From: an uncultured Luminiphilus sp.
GTDB taxonomy: Bacteria; Pseudomonadota; Gammaproteobacteria; Pseudomonadales; Halieaceae
Length of the DNA: 38,304 nt
Reading direction: 5' to 3'
NCBI GenBank assembly: GCA_943787485.1
Contig: CALSMP010000023.1
Span: forward strand, 1 to 38,304
The position numbers and the translations under genes are program-made. The notes beneath the pieces were generated by a model. It was given only the letters and a program-made list of their open reading frames with translations. It was not told where the DNA came from and made no database searches. This document shows, piece by piece, positions 1 to 7,892 of the stretch (positions within the stretch are counted from its first letter, which is position 1; every line of letters begins with the position of its first letter).

Positions 1-161
1 CTCATCGCGGCCGCGGCGCAATCGGTCCTAAGGGTGACCTCCAGTGTGGTCAGGCCGCCCGCTACGAGAGCCTCAGCCAAGGGTATGGCGTCTTCGAGAT
101 GTTCAATAGCAATCACTGGGATGATCGGGACTTGGGTAAACATCGTGTAAGAGTCATTCAT
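1..161 (-). CDS. eda: KDPG aldolase, partial (N-terminal 53 residues)
   Basis: Reading leftward from an ATG at 161, the open frame runs off the window edge. The visible residues contain VPIIPVIAIEHLEDAIPLAE and then LVAGGLTTLEVTLRT, the N-terminal strand and helix pattern of 2-keto-3-deoxy-6-phosphogluconate aldolase. This class I lyase cleaves KDPG to pyruvate and glyceraldehyde 3-phosphate in the cytoplasm, the last step of the Entner-Doudoroff pathway. The catalytic lysine lies beyond the edge. The start is 7 nt after the glk stop, so it is the third gene of an edd-glk-eda operon. No strong ribosome binding site is visible, so translation may be coupled to glk. Confidence 0.88.
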   Translation of the reverse strand, partial: MNDSYTMFTQVPIIPVIAIEHLEDAIPLAEALVAGGLTTLEVTLRTDCAAAAM

Positions 162-168
162 CGCGGAG

Positions 169-1143
169 TCATTCCTGCAGAGACAAGGCGGCGCCCACTA
201 GCCCGATGCTTTTGTGAGTAATGATAAAAGTAGGAATTTCTGCGAGATAGTCAGCAAACCGTCCCTTGGCGAGAAACCGTGCACGGAAGTCACTGCGGCG
301 GAGAATATCAATGTAGCGAGGCGCAATACCTCCAGCGATGTAAACACCGCCGCGCGCGCCAAATGTCAGGGCGAAATTGCCAGCAGCAGCGCCTAGAATC
401 GCAAAAAACATGCCCATGGTTTCCTGGGCCAGTGTGTCTGCCTCGCCCTGTGCTGCGCTGCCGATAGACGCCGCGTTGGTGTAGACGGGATGCTCACCTC
501 GGTGTTGGCACAGCGCCTCATAAATATTGAGAATGCCGTGACCGCAGCAAAGTCGCTCAATAGACACCCGTCCAAACCGTGCGCGCAGGACCTTCAGGAC
601 CTGCGCTTCGGTATCTGTTACCGGCGCGAAATCAACATGACCACCTTCACCGGCAACGACCATCGGGGCGCCGTGACCGCAATCGACCAATGCGGCGACT
701 CCGAGGCCTGTCCCCGGTCCGATAGCAAGTTTTGGAAATCCCGCGGCAGCGTTGCCGCCGCCAATACGGATCAAGGTTTCCCCTTCTAGCACTGGCAGCG
801 CCCGCGCCACTGCTGCGAAGTCATTGATGATGTTGACGGTACTGATGCCTGTGCAGGATTCGACAAGATGTTTGGTGAATTGCCAAGGGCTGTTAGTGAA
901 GCTAACAACGGGTTGATCCGGCATGGCGGCGACGGCGAGACAGGCTTGGCTAGCGCGCCCTTTTGCGAAACCGGCTTTCGCCGCATCGTCCATTAGCATG
1001 CCGAGGACGTCGGTAAAGGTCGGAAAGTCAGCAACTCGGTAAGTAGCGATCGGTGTCGGCTCCCGCGATGCCGGCGTCACAGCGCCAAAGCGCGCATTTG
1101 TCCCGCCAATGTCGCCGACTAATTGCCACTGTTGTGTTGTCAT
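169..1143 (-). CDS. glk: Glucokinase (ROK-unrelated, Glk type)
   Basis: The 324-residue protein matches the length of proteobacterial Glk. It phosphorylates glucose with ATP in the cytoplasm. The N-terminus has the phosphate-binding motif GDIGGTNARFG (about residues 11-21), followed by a hexokinase-fold region with INDFAAVARALP, IGPGTGLGVA and GEGGHVDFAP, and a C-terminal GGVYIAGGIAPR segment. Its ATG overlaps the edd stop as ATGA (1140-1143), which indicates translational coupling. Its product, glucose 6-phosphate, would feed the pathway through glucose-6-phosphate dehydrogenase, which is not in the window, to the Edd substrate. Regulation by HexR from the site at 3048-3062 is inferred. Confidence 0.93.
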   Translation of the reverse strand: MTTQQWQLVGDIGGTNARFGAVTPASREPTPIATYRVADFPTFTDVLGMLMDDAAKAGFAKGRASQACLAVAAMPDQPVVSFTNSPWQFTKHLVESCTGISTVNIINDFAAVARALPVLEGETLIRIGGGNAAAGFPKLAIGPGTGLGVAALVDCGHGAPMVVAGEGGHVDFAPVTDTEAQVLKVLRARFGRVSIERLCCGHGILNIYEALCQHRGEHPVYTNAASIGSAAQGEADTLAQETMGMFFAILGAAAGNFALTFGARGGVYIAGGIAPRYIDILRRSDFRARFLAKGRFADYLAEIPTFIITHKSIGLVGAALSLQE

Positions 1144-2960
1144 CGATCGCCCTTCGTGGGGAATAAAAAACTAGCGCCCTGTTCGGCATTACCCACGCCT
1201 CGGCGGGCAGCGTCGAAGAAGGACCGGCCGGCGCTCCCATTGCTATCGGGGCCCTTGGTTGGCGGTCGCTGCGCTAGTTCTGCCTCTGGCAACTCAACAT
1301 TGAGTGTGCCGCTGTACGCGTCAAGTTCAATTATATCGCCATTTTTTAGCTTCGATATGGGGCCATCCAGCGCGGCTTCCGGAGTCAGATGAATGGCAGC
1401 GGGCACCTTGCCTGAAGCGCCGCTCATTCGACCATCTGTCACCAACGCGACCTGATGGCCCCTGTCCTGGAGGACGCCAAGAATCGGTGTCAGCTTGTGT
1501 AATTCGGGCATGCCATTAGCAGAGGGACCTTGGTAGCGGACGACGACTACGCAGCTCTGATCCAGATCACCGGCTTCAAAAAGTTGCTGAAGCGCGTGCT
1601 GGGAATCGATTACAACCGCGGGTGCCTTGACTCGCCAGTGAGCCTCATCGACGGCCGAGACTTTGATCACACTTCGTCCGAGGTTTCCGGTCAGCACCCG
1701 TATGCCGCCCTCGGTGGCGAAAGGCTTCTCTATCGTTGCCAACACGGCCTCGTCAAGGGGAGTAGATGCGGGAGTCTTCCAGCGTAATGTGTTGCCTTCG
1801 AGGCAGGGTTCCTGAATAAAATCCGCGAAGGGAACGCCTAAGCAAGTGGTGGCATCGGCGTGCATAAAGCCGCCCTCTGTAAGCTCTCTAAACAGGTACC
1901 CCGTTCCGCCCGCAGCGTGGAAATGGTTAATGTCTGCACTGCCGTTTGGGTAAACCCGCGCAATGAGCGGCGTAACCCGCGAGATGGCGTTGAAGTCATC
2001 CCAGGTTATGACATAGCCCGCCGCGCGGGCGATTGCAATTAAGTGAATGCAGTGGTTAGTTGATCCGCCGGAAGCCAGCAGTGCCACTAAGGCATTGACG
2101 AGCGCACGGGCATCAATATGTTCTGCGAGCGGCAGGTAGTGGCCGCTGTTGCGAGTCAGCCGGGTCACTTGCTGTGCTCCGAAGCGGGTTAGCGCATCGC
2201 GAAGTGTCGTCGTTGGGTTCTCGAAGGAGCCTCCGGGCAGTTGAAGCCCCATAGCCTCTACCATCATTTGATTGGAATTGGCTGTGCCGTAAAAGGTGCA
2301 GGTCCCTGGGCTGTGGTAGGAGGCACTTTCCGCCTCGAGGAGCGCCTCACGATCAACTTTCCCCTCGGCAAAAAGCTGGCGTATGCGTACCTTCTCCTTA
2401 TTAGCAAGACCTGTGGGCATGGGTCCCGCGGGGATGAACATCATGGGGAGGTGCCCGAATTGCAGCGCGCCCATTAACAGGCCCGGAACGATCTTGTCAC
2501 AAATGCCCAGCATCAGGATGGCGTCAAACATCTGATGGGATAGGGCGATGGCCGTGGCTTGGGCAATGACATCGCGGCTAAAAAGTGACAGCTCCATGCC
2601 GTCTTGGCCCTGGGTCACGCCGTCACACATCGCGGGTACGCCTCCCGCCACCTGGCCGGTTGATCCCACTTGTCTCAGGGCCTCCTTAATGAGGGTGGGA
2701 TAGGCTTCATAGGGTTGATGCGCGGAGAGCATGTCATTGAAGGCCGTCACAATGCCCACGTTGGCAGCATTCATGAGCTTGATCACGGACTTGTCAGTCG
2801 TTTCGCAGGCGGCAAAGCCGTGAGCGAGGTTGCCGCAGCTTAGCCGGCTTCGGTCAGAGGGTGCGCTCGCCATCTCATTAATCATGGCGCGATAACCGTC
2901 TCGGGTTGGCCCGGATCGGTTTTCGATATCCCGCGTAACTTGGGCGATAACTGGCTGCAT
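1140..2960 (-). CDS. edd: 6-phosphogluconate dehydratase
   Basis: The 606-residue protein is a full-length member of the IlvD/Edd dehydratase family. It converts 6-phosphogluconate to KDPG, the first committed Entner-Doudoroff step. Family marks in order are TAFNDMLSAHQPYE, AMCDGVTQGQDGMELS, GICDKIVPG (the CDK-PG signature with a cluster-ligand cysteine), GTCTFYGTANSNQM and the C-terminal GRMSGASGKVPAAIH. These cysteines hold an oxygen-sensitive [4Fe-4S] cluster in the family. The start MQPVIAQVTRDIENRS aligns with other Edd N-termini. It is the first gene of edd-glk-eda and lies 87 bp downstream of a HexR-like palindrome, so induction by KDPG through HexR is likely. Confidence 0.95.
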   Translation of the reverse strand: MQPVIAQVTRDIENRSGPTRDGYRAMINEMASAPSDRSRLSCGNLAHGFAACETTDKSVIKLMNAANVGIVTAFNDMLSAHQPYEAYPTLIKEALRQVGSTGQVAGGVPAMCDGVTQGQDGMELSLFSRDVIAQATAIALSHQMFDAILMLGICDKIVPGLLMGALQFGHLPMMFIPAGPMPTGLANKEKVRIRQLFAEGKVDREALLEAESASYHSPGTCTFYGTANSNQMMVEAMGLQLPGGSFENPTTTLRDALTRFGAQQVTRLTRNSGHYLPLAEHIDARALVNALVALLASGGSTNHCIHLIAIARAAGYVITWDDFNAISRVTPLIARVYPNGSADINHFHAAGGTGYLFRELTEGGFMHADATTCLGVPFADFIQEPCLEGNTLRWKTPASTPLDEAVLATIEKPFATEGGIRVLTGNLGRSVIKVSAVDEAHWRVKAPAVVIDSQHALQQLFEAGDLDQSCVVVVRYQGPSANGMPELHKLTPILGVLQDRGHQVALVTDGRMSGASGKVPAAIHLTPEAALDGPISKLKNGDIIELDAYSGTLNVELPEAELAQRPPTKGPDSNGSAGRSFFDAARRGVGNAEQGASFLFPTKGDR

Positions 2961-3047
2961 GTGGGGTTTTTTTCTCTCCGACGAATGGCTTATTATGTAA
3001 TAAAAACAAATTTAAATCAGCGAAAATGAGGCCTTAACGGGTATTTA

Positions 3048-3062
3048 TGTAATTTAGTTACA
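3048..3062. promoter_or_regulatory. HexR-like operator upstream of edd
   Basis: TGTAATTTAGTTACA is an almost perfect inverted repeat (TGTAA-N5-TTACA) and fits the known gammaproteobacterial HexR consensus TGTAATTAAATTACA. It lies 87 bp upstream of the edd start, in a gap of 386 bp (2961-3346) that otherwise holds no convincing gene. A second half-like element, TGTAATAAAAACAA, begins at 2996. In the known systems HexR represses glycolytic and Entner-Doudoroff genes until KDPG binds it. The same gap would also contain any promoter for the rightward dehydrogenase gene, so control of both is possible. Confidence 0.7.
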
Positions 3063-3346
3063 ATGAACCCTCTTGGGCGCCCGCTGGCCTAAACCTCCCG
3101 AAAACGCGACTAACATCCGTCGTCATGTCAGGCTCGGCGGGCCCAGAAAGACAAGCAGGAGCTGCAGCCGTGCTATGTGCAAGCGGCAAGCAGCAAACCG
3201 AGTGTAAAGGGTTCAGGATCAAGATGTAAAAGTCGGTTGGCCGTGGCAGAGTAGCGGCCAAGTCTGGCGCATGTCATTGGATCATTGAGTCCGATTGAGA
3301 TAAACAGGTCACGGGAATGAGGCCCTTTTTAGGGTCTGGGATAATC

Positions 3347-4111
3347 ATGGTGAAATCCGTTTTGGTAACAGGTGCAGCACAAGGAATAGGACTGGCGATC
3401 GCTGAACGATTCGCGGCAGCTGGCTGGCTGGTGGGTTTGTTCGACGTCAATGTTGAAGCCTGTCGGGAGCTCATTAAAAACCCCCCTTTTAGTCGGGCGG
3501 TGGCCGGCTATTGCGATGTGACCAATCGCGAAACAATCGATAAAGCGGTCACTGAGTTTGCTGGTATCTCAGGTCGCCGCCTGAACGTGTTAGTCAACAA
3601 TGCAGGGGTTCTGAGCGCCGGTGGCTTGGAAACCTTGACCCGAGAACAAGTGACGGCGATGGTCGAGGTCAATGTTCTGGGGCTTACCCAAGTGACCCAG
3701 GCAGCCTTCCCGCTACTACGTGATACCCCCGATTCCATGGTGATTAATCTGTGCTCTGCTTCCAGTATTCACGGTATTCCCTGGCTGAGTGTTTACAGCG
3801 CCTCAAAATTTTACGTAGACGGTTTAACCCAGGCACTTGGGATTGAGTGGGCAGTACATGATATCCACGTCACTTGCCTGAAGCCTGCTCCCATCAACAC
3901 GTCGATGGGGCACCAGCTTGATCCGCGGCACACAAGTAAGATGGCGATTTCTATTGAACCTGCCGAGGTCGCTGAGGTGGCGTTTAGGGCTGTCAGCTAT
4001 CGTAAGCCGCATCATTTTGTTGGCACCACCACGCGCTGGTGGCATTTTGTGAATCGCTTTTTATCGATGCGGTGGCGCGAAGGGTTGGTGCGCCAATTAA
4101 TGGGTGATTAA
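3347..4111 (+). CDS. Short-chain dehydrogenase/reductase, substrate unknown
   Basis: This is a classical SDR of about 254 residues. It shows the nucleotide-binding TGAAQGIG motif right after the first strand, the NNAG motif (VLVNNAGVLSAGG), a catalytic Ser in NLCSASSIHG and the YSASK active-site Tyr/Lys pair. The substrate cannot be read from the sequence. An in-frame ATG exists 30 bp upstream at 3317, but the start at 3347 (MVKSVLVTG) is typical of the family; neither start has a strong ribosome binding site. A four-helix membrane protein follows 25 bp downstream and is probably co-transcribed. Position at the border of the photosynthesis genes does not by itself imply a role in them. Confidence 0.88.
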   Translation: MVKSVLVTGAAQGIGLAIAERFAAAGWLVGLFDVNVEACRELIKNPPFSRAVAGYCDVTNRETIDKAVTEFAGISGRRLNVLVNNAGVLSAGGLETLTREQVTAMVEVNVLGLTQVTQAAFPLLRDTPDSMVINLCSASSIHGIPWLSVYSASKFYVDGLTQALGIEWAVHDIHVTCLKPAPINTSMGHQLDPRHTSKMAISIEPAEVAEVAFRAVSYRKPHHFVGTTTRWWHFVNRFLSMRWREGLVRQLMGD

Positions 4112-4136
4112 TCGGCCCAAATAATGGAGATGCTCT

Positions 4137-4646
4137 GTGCGAAAGTTCTATAAGGTTGCACATACCCTGGGTGCCATCGGTTTGCTGGGGGCGATGCTGA
4201 GTTTGCTGATCATTCTTTTTTCGCTGCCAGTGCCGGAGAACGACCCGCGAGGTTTTCTGCGTTCCACCGACGTCGCGGACAGTATTGCGCGGGTCATTTT
4301 GCTGCCGTCGCTGGGTGTGACCTTGGTGTCAGGCTTACTCGCTATTGGTGCAAATCCCGCCTTTCATAGCGCCGGCTGGGCTTGGTTCAAGCTTGCTACC
4401 GGGATTTTGATGTTCGAAGGGGGGTTGGTGACTGTGCAGGGGCCTGTCCAAAGAGCCGCGGCGGTCACGCGGGAAGCAGTGGCACTGGGGAGCGACCTCA
4501 CGCTACTCAGCGGAGTATACGGGTCGGCGAGGGCGTCAATTATCGTTCTGGTAGGGGTTGCTGTGGTGAATGTCGTACTCGGTGTGTGGCGACCAAAGTT
4601 CGGCCGCCCTTCAGTGTCGCCGTCAGCCGAGGTCCTTGAAAAGTAA
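4137..4646 (+). CDS. Four-helix integral membrane protein, possibly DUF2269-like
   Basis: The 169-residue protein starts at GTG 4137, chosen because GGAG lies 7 nt upstream (4126-4129). Four hydrophobic segments are seen near residues 9-30, 51-73, 80-100 and 130-152. The pattern of conserved small residues and GWAWFKLATGIL resembles predicted membrane proteins of the DUF2269 type, but I cannot confirm the family. No cofactor ligand motif stands out beyond one early His. It follows the SDR gene with a 25 bp gap, suggesting one transcript. Its 3' end overlaps the 3' end of the convergent BLUF gene by 24 bp. Function is unknown. Confidence 0.75.
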   Translation: MRKFYKVAHTLGAIGLLGAMLSLLIILFSLPVPENDPRGFLRSTDVADSIARVILLPSLGVTLVSGLLAIGANPAFHSAGWAWFKLATGILMFEGGLVTVQGPVQRAAAVTREAVALGSDLTLLSGVYGSARASIIVLVGVAVVNVVLGVWRPKFGRPSVSPSAEVLEK

Positions 4647-5084
4647 TGCAAGGCGCTGACCACGGCTAAGCGCTTTCAGGAACGCACGGGGCTCCTCATT
4701 CTTGTCAAAAAAAGCTGAATAGCCCGCGAGCAACGAGGCATCAACCCCATCGAGATCCATAAATCCCATCCGCCAATCTTCGAATTCCCGCTCGTCGAGG
4801 GACTCGTCAAAGAGCACCTCGACGCCGTGATGCCTCCCGTCTTGTTCGACAGCAGCAAAGGTCCGGTCAACCTCAGCGCGTGTGCCCTCGAGCACCTGAA
4901 AATAGCTTCTATTTTTGTGGAGTAGGAGGCCCGTAATGTGTCGTTCAGTGTTGACCTTCCGCGCGGTTGTTAGCAGTTCGAGCAATTCTCGCGCGCTCAT
5001 GTCGCCCGTCTGCGTGCTGACGTAAGCGAGATGCACCAATTCATCGGGCGAATCGGCAAATTCCTGTTGCTTGTTTGTGGTCAT
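4623..5084 (-). CDS. Stand-alone BLUF-domain blue-light receptor
   Basis: The 153-residue protein begins at ATG 5084, with GAGG about 10 nt upstream; an upstream in-frame extension is not homologous. It is essentially one BLUF (FAD-binding) domain. The photocycle residues are all present: Tyr21 in LAYVST, Asn45, Gln63 in SYFQVLEG, and Trp104 and Met106 in DWRMGF. These are the same numbers as in Rhodobacter AppA. RHHGVEVLFDE forms the usual strand. About 30 residues of helix follow; no SCHIC, GGDEF or EAL output domain is fused, so it must signal through a partner. It is divergent from acsF and 5 kb from ppsR, making a regulator of photosynthesis genes a reasonable but unproven role. Confidence 0.92.
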   Translation of the reverse strand: MTTNKQQEFADSPDELVHLAYVSTQTGDMSARELLELLTTARKVNTERHITGLLLHKNRSYFQVLEGTRAEVDRTFAAVEQDGRHHGVEVLFDESLDEREFEDWRMGFMDLDGVDASLLAGYSAFFDKNEEPRAFLKALSRGQRLALLFKDLG

Positions 5085-5219
5085 AGGGCTATGCCTCGGT
5101 TGTGGCTCGTTTTGGCACTTGCTGGACAGCGCTGATGAAATCCAGCGACTAAACGGCCCAAGAGCACCACATTCCCCCTTGTGCAGAGTACTTAAGTAAA
5201 ATAGGCTAGACAATACTAG

Positions 5220-5237
5220 TGTACATAAATATTTACG
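5220..5237. promoter_or_regulatory. PpsR/CrtJ-like operator upstream of acsF (one mismatch)
   Basis: TGTACATAAATATTTACG fits TGT-N12-ACA with one mismatch at the last base and has a partly palindromic core. It lies in the 242 bp gap between the divergent BLUF and acsF starts, 90 bp upstream of acsF. PpsR/CrtJ is encoded in this window, and acsF is a bacteriochlorophyll gene, so repression here is plausible. The single mismatch and lack of a clear -10 element keep confidence low. Confidence 0.4.
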
Positions 5238-5326
5238 TTAGCCGAGGGTATTGACCTCTGAGAAGGGGCGTCGGCAATCTGCCAAGGCCGGATTCGCGAC
5301 CCGCGATAACGACAAGGAGTTTGGGA

Positions 5327-6385
5327 ATGACACACGCAGCGGCGACGATGAACGATTCCACTCAGCAGGCGCTTGAAAATCGACTACTGGCTCCACGTTT
5401 TTATAAAACCAACTATAAAGCGTTGAACAAGGTTGATATTTCATCTGTACGCGACGAATGGGACGCCATGATGGCGGCTTTCGAGGCGGACAAAAATAGG
5501 GCCCACTTTAAGCAAACCTACGATTTTGATCCTGCCTCGCTCGATGTTGATCCGGCGCTCAAGAATGAATTTTTAGACCTTCTCGTGAGCTCGATTACTG
5601 CGGAGTATTCTGGCTGTGTGCTTTATCAAGAAATCGAGAAAAATGTGGATAACGCGGATGTTTCCACGCTGATGCGTTATATGGCACGCGATGAGTCACG
5701 CCATGCCGGGTTTATTAATCGCGCTCTCAAGCAGCTGGGTGTCGCGGTAGATCTCAGCGTGTTAAAGAGTGAAAAGGAGTATCACTACTTCTCCCCTAAA
5801 TTTATTTATTACGCCACTTATCTTTCCGAGAAAATCGGTTATGCGCGCTACATTACGATTTATCGTCATTTACAGAAGAACCCGCAAAACCAATTTCACC
5901 CGATTTTTAGCTGGTTTGAACGCTGGTGTAATGACGAGTATTCCCATGGCGAAGCTTTTGCCCTTCTGATGCGCTCTGAACCGAAGCTATTGCGGGGTTA
6001 TAACAAGCTTTGGATTCGTTTCTTCCTGCTGGCCGTTTACTCAACGATGTATATTCGCGACCATTCACGCCCGAAATTGTACGAAGCTTTTGGTATGGAT
6101 ATCACCGAGTTTGACTATCGTGTCTTCGATATCACGACGGAAATCTCCAAACAGGTCTTCCCGTTAACGTTGAATACTGATGATCCGCGCTTCAGGGCCG
6201 GCCTAGAGCGAATGCTGCGCCTTAGCAATCGATCAGAGTCTCTGCGGCAACAGGGTGGTTTCCTGAATATGTTTAAGCGGGTCGGCTTGACGGTGGCCAG
6301 TGGCGCTACCTTTGCCCGATTGTTCTTTTTGCCCGTGACAAAGAACGAGCTACCGGAGGAGGTTCTCGCCGCCCCTGCGTGGTAA
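5327..6385 (+). CDS. acsF: Mg-protoporphyrin IX monomethyl ester oxidative cyclase
   Basis: The 352-residue diiron enzyme closes the isocyclic ring E, using O2, to give divinyl protochlorophyllide. The start is ATG 5327 with AAGGAG at 5314-5319. Putative diiron ligands are visible: Glu93 (TAEYSG), Glu123-x-x-His126 (RDESRHAGF), Glu168 (YLSEKIGYAR) and Glu204-x-x-His207 (CNDEYSHGEAF). Length and motifs match proteobacterial AcsF. In many purple bacteria acsF follows the puhABC-puhE block; here it stands alone between the BLUF gene and the bchP operon. No BchE is present in the window, consistent with a strictly aerobic route to bacteriochlorophyll. Confidence 0.96.
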   Translation: MTHAAATMNDSTQQALENRLLAPRFYKTNYKALNKVDISSVRDEWDAMMAAFEADKNRAHFKQTYDFDPASLDVDPALKNEFLDLLVSSITAEYSGCVLYQEIEKNVDNADVSTLMRYMARDESRHAGFINRALKQLGVAVDLSVLKSEKEYHYFSPKFIYYATYLSEKIGYARYITIYRHLQKNPQNQFHPIFSWFERWCNDEYSHGEAFALLMRSEPKLLRGYNKLWIRFFLLAVYSTMYIRDHSRPKLYEAFGMDITEFDYRVFDITTEISKQVFPLTLNTDDPRFRAGLERMLRLSNRSESLRQQGGFLNMFKRVGLTVASGATFARLFFLPVTKNELPEEVLAAPAW

Positions 6386-6386
6386 T

Positions 6387-6668
6387 TTAGCTTTTGCCAG
6401 CAGCGCTGCGCGCTCGAACCCATAGGTCAGTTAAGTGAGCGGCGAGAGCCGCTGTGAGAAGTAGGGGAGTCCAGCGCCAATTCGCATCTGTCAGCGAGAG
6501 CCGCAGACAAACCATGAGTGCCGCGCCGGCGACAATGTTGGGTAGCAAATGAGTTAACGGCGGCAGGCGAGGAAATCGGTTGCCAAGCAGTGCCAGCGCT
6601 ATCACCTCCAGGGCAACAACCAGCAATACTAGGTCGAGCAGCGCGCCCGAGGTGACCAGTGATTCCAT
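6387..6668 (-). CDS. Small three-helix membrane protein, last gene of bchP operon
   Basis: The 93-residue protein has three hydrophobic segments, near residues 8-29, 40-60 and 66-84, and ends in a short basic tail (RARSAAGKS). I do not recognise a named family. It begins 18 bp after the bchP stop on the same strand and ends one base from the acsF stop, so the compact packing argues for a real gene co-transcribed with ppsR-side bch genes. No His or Cys pair suggests a cofactor. A role in pigment enzyme assembly or membrane anchoring would be a guess from position only. Confidence 0.72.
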   Translation of the reverse strand: MESLVTSGALLDLVLLVVALEVIALALLGNRFPRLPPLTHLLPNIVAGAALMVCLRLSLTDANWRWTPLLLTAALAAHLTDLWVRARSAAGKS

Positions 6669-6686
6669 GATGGCAGCCCGAACTCG

Positions 6687-7877
6687 CTAGGCGCGTGCAA
6701 GCCCCAGAAGCTGTCCCAGATCCTTTAGAAAAACGCGAAGGTGAGCGGCCTTTCGGCGGCGTACCAGTTTTTTCTGGGTATACCCTTGCCAAGTGAGCTC
6801 CTGAACGTCTTTGTCATTACACATGGCAACAAATTTTTCCCGGCGCTTGTCCGAGCTGTACCAAAACCGCTGTAACAGGCCGAGTGCCCAAAAGGTTTTA
6901 CCGTGAAGGCGCATGAAGGCTTTGCGTGCCTGAGCCAATTGCTTTGAATCAGCGGTCTGCAAATAGGCGGCCATGGCGTGAGCACATAACTTTCCCGTGA
7001 GCATCGCGTAGTAAATGCCTTCGCCTGAAGCGGGAGCAACGACGCCCGCGGCGTCGCCGGTCAGTAACACGCTCTTACCGTCTTCCCAGCGCTTTAGGGG
7101 TTTCATCGGTATGGGAGCGCCCTCTCTACGAACCGTTTGTCGAGTATCCAAACCGGTTTTTTCACGCAATGCGGCCACAGCATGGCGAGCGCTGAAACCG
7201 TCTGCTTCACTGCCGACACCGATGCTTGCATGTTTCCCGTGGGGAAATACCCAGGCGTAAAAGTCGGGAGAAAGGTTGCCCTGATACCACACGTCGCAGC
7301 GGTCTCCGTCGTAGTGATCATTGTGCTGCTCGGGCGCTTCAACGATCTCGTGGTAGGCGAGAACCCACTTTAAATCGGCGCTGCAGGGTACCGTTTGTCG
7401 AGCGACTGCAGAGCGCGCACCATCGGCACCCAGAACTGCACGAGTGGTGACAGACACATCTCGTAACTCGCCTTCTTTAGATTGATAGTCAAGGTGGATG
7501 ACTCCCGTCGAGTCATAGTGAAGCGACTTGAACGCGCCGATGCGCAATTCTGCACCGTGTTCAACAGCGCGGTCCCGTAGCCATGGATCAAAAACATCAC
7601 GGTCTACCATGCCCACGAAGGTATCCCCCACAGGCATATCAACGGATTTATTCGAGGGCGAAATCATCCTTGCCGAGCGGATCCTCGCGACAAGCAGCGA
7701 TTCCGGGACGTCAAACTCAGCAAGCAAGCATGGTGGAACCGCCCCTCCGCATGGCTTGATCCGAAAAGCCCGTTCTAATAGCAAGACCTTATAATTGGCT
7801 TTGGCCAGCTCCGTGGCAGCCGTTGCCCCCGCGGGACCTCCCCCTACCACAACGACATCAAAGTCGGTTTGTTTCAT
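6687..7877 (-). CDS. bchP: Geranylgeranyl reductase of bacteriochlorophyll tail
   Basis: The 396-residue flavoprotein reduces the geranylgeranyl group of bacteriochlorophyllide a ester to phytyl. It opens with the FAD-binding Rossmann motif VVVGGGPAGATAATEL and the family-typical KPCGGAVPP, followed by a second dinucleotide-site segment VLGADGARSAVAR and the C-terminal LLTGDAAGVVAPASGEGI. Length and motifs match BchP/ChlP. The start has a purine-rich GGGGGAT about 7 nt upstream. It lies 15 bp after the PucC-family gene and next to bchG, the classical bchG-transporter-bchP order. Plant-type ChlP is the only close alternative. Confidence 0.95.
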   Translation of the reverse strand: MKQTDFDVVVVGGGPAGATAATELAKANYKVLLLERAFRIKPCGGAVPPCLLAEFDVPESLLVARIRSARMISPSNKSVDMPVGDTFVGMVDRDVFDPWLRDRAVEHGAELRIGAFKSLHYDSTGVIHLDYQSKEGELRDVSVTTRAVLGADGARSAVARQTVPCSADLKWVLAYHEIVEAPEQHNDHYDGDRCDVWYQGNLSPDFYAWVFPHGKHASIGVGSEADGFSARHAVAALREKTGLDTRQTVRREGAPIPMKPLKRWEDGKSVLLTGDAAGVVAPASGEGIYYAMLTGKLCAHAMAAYLQTADSKQLAQARKAFMRLHGKTFWALGLLQRFWYSSDKRREKFVAMCNDKDVQELTWQGYTQKKLVRRRKAAHLRVFLKDLGQLLGLARA

Positions 7878-7892
7878 GATCTATCCCCCACG

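Noticed and set aside
3058..3261. 67-codon minus-strand frame in the edd-SDR gap
   Set aside because: No start signal or family pattern, and it begins next to the HexR site; the gap looks regulatory.
6427..6792. 121-codon minus-strand frame across bchP and the small membrane protein
   Set aside because: Shadow of the real genes in another frame; basic, low-complexity sequence.
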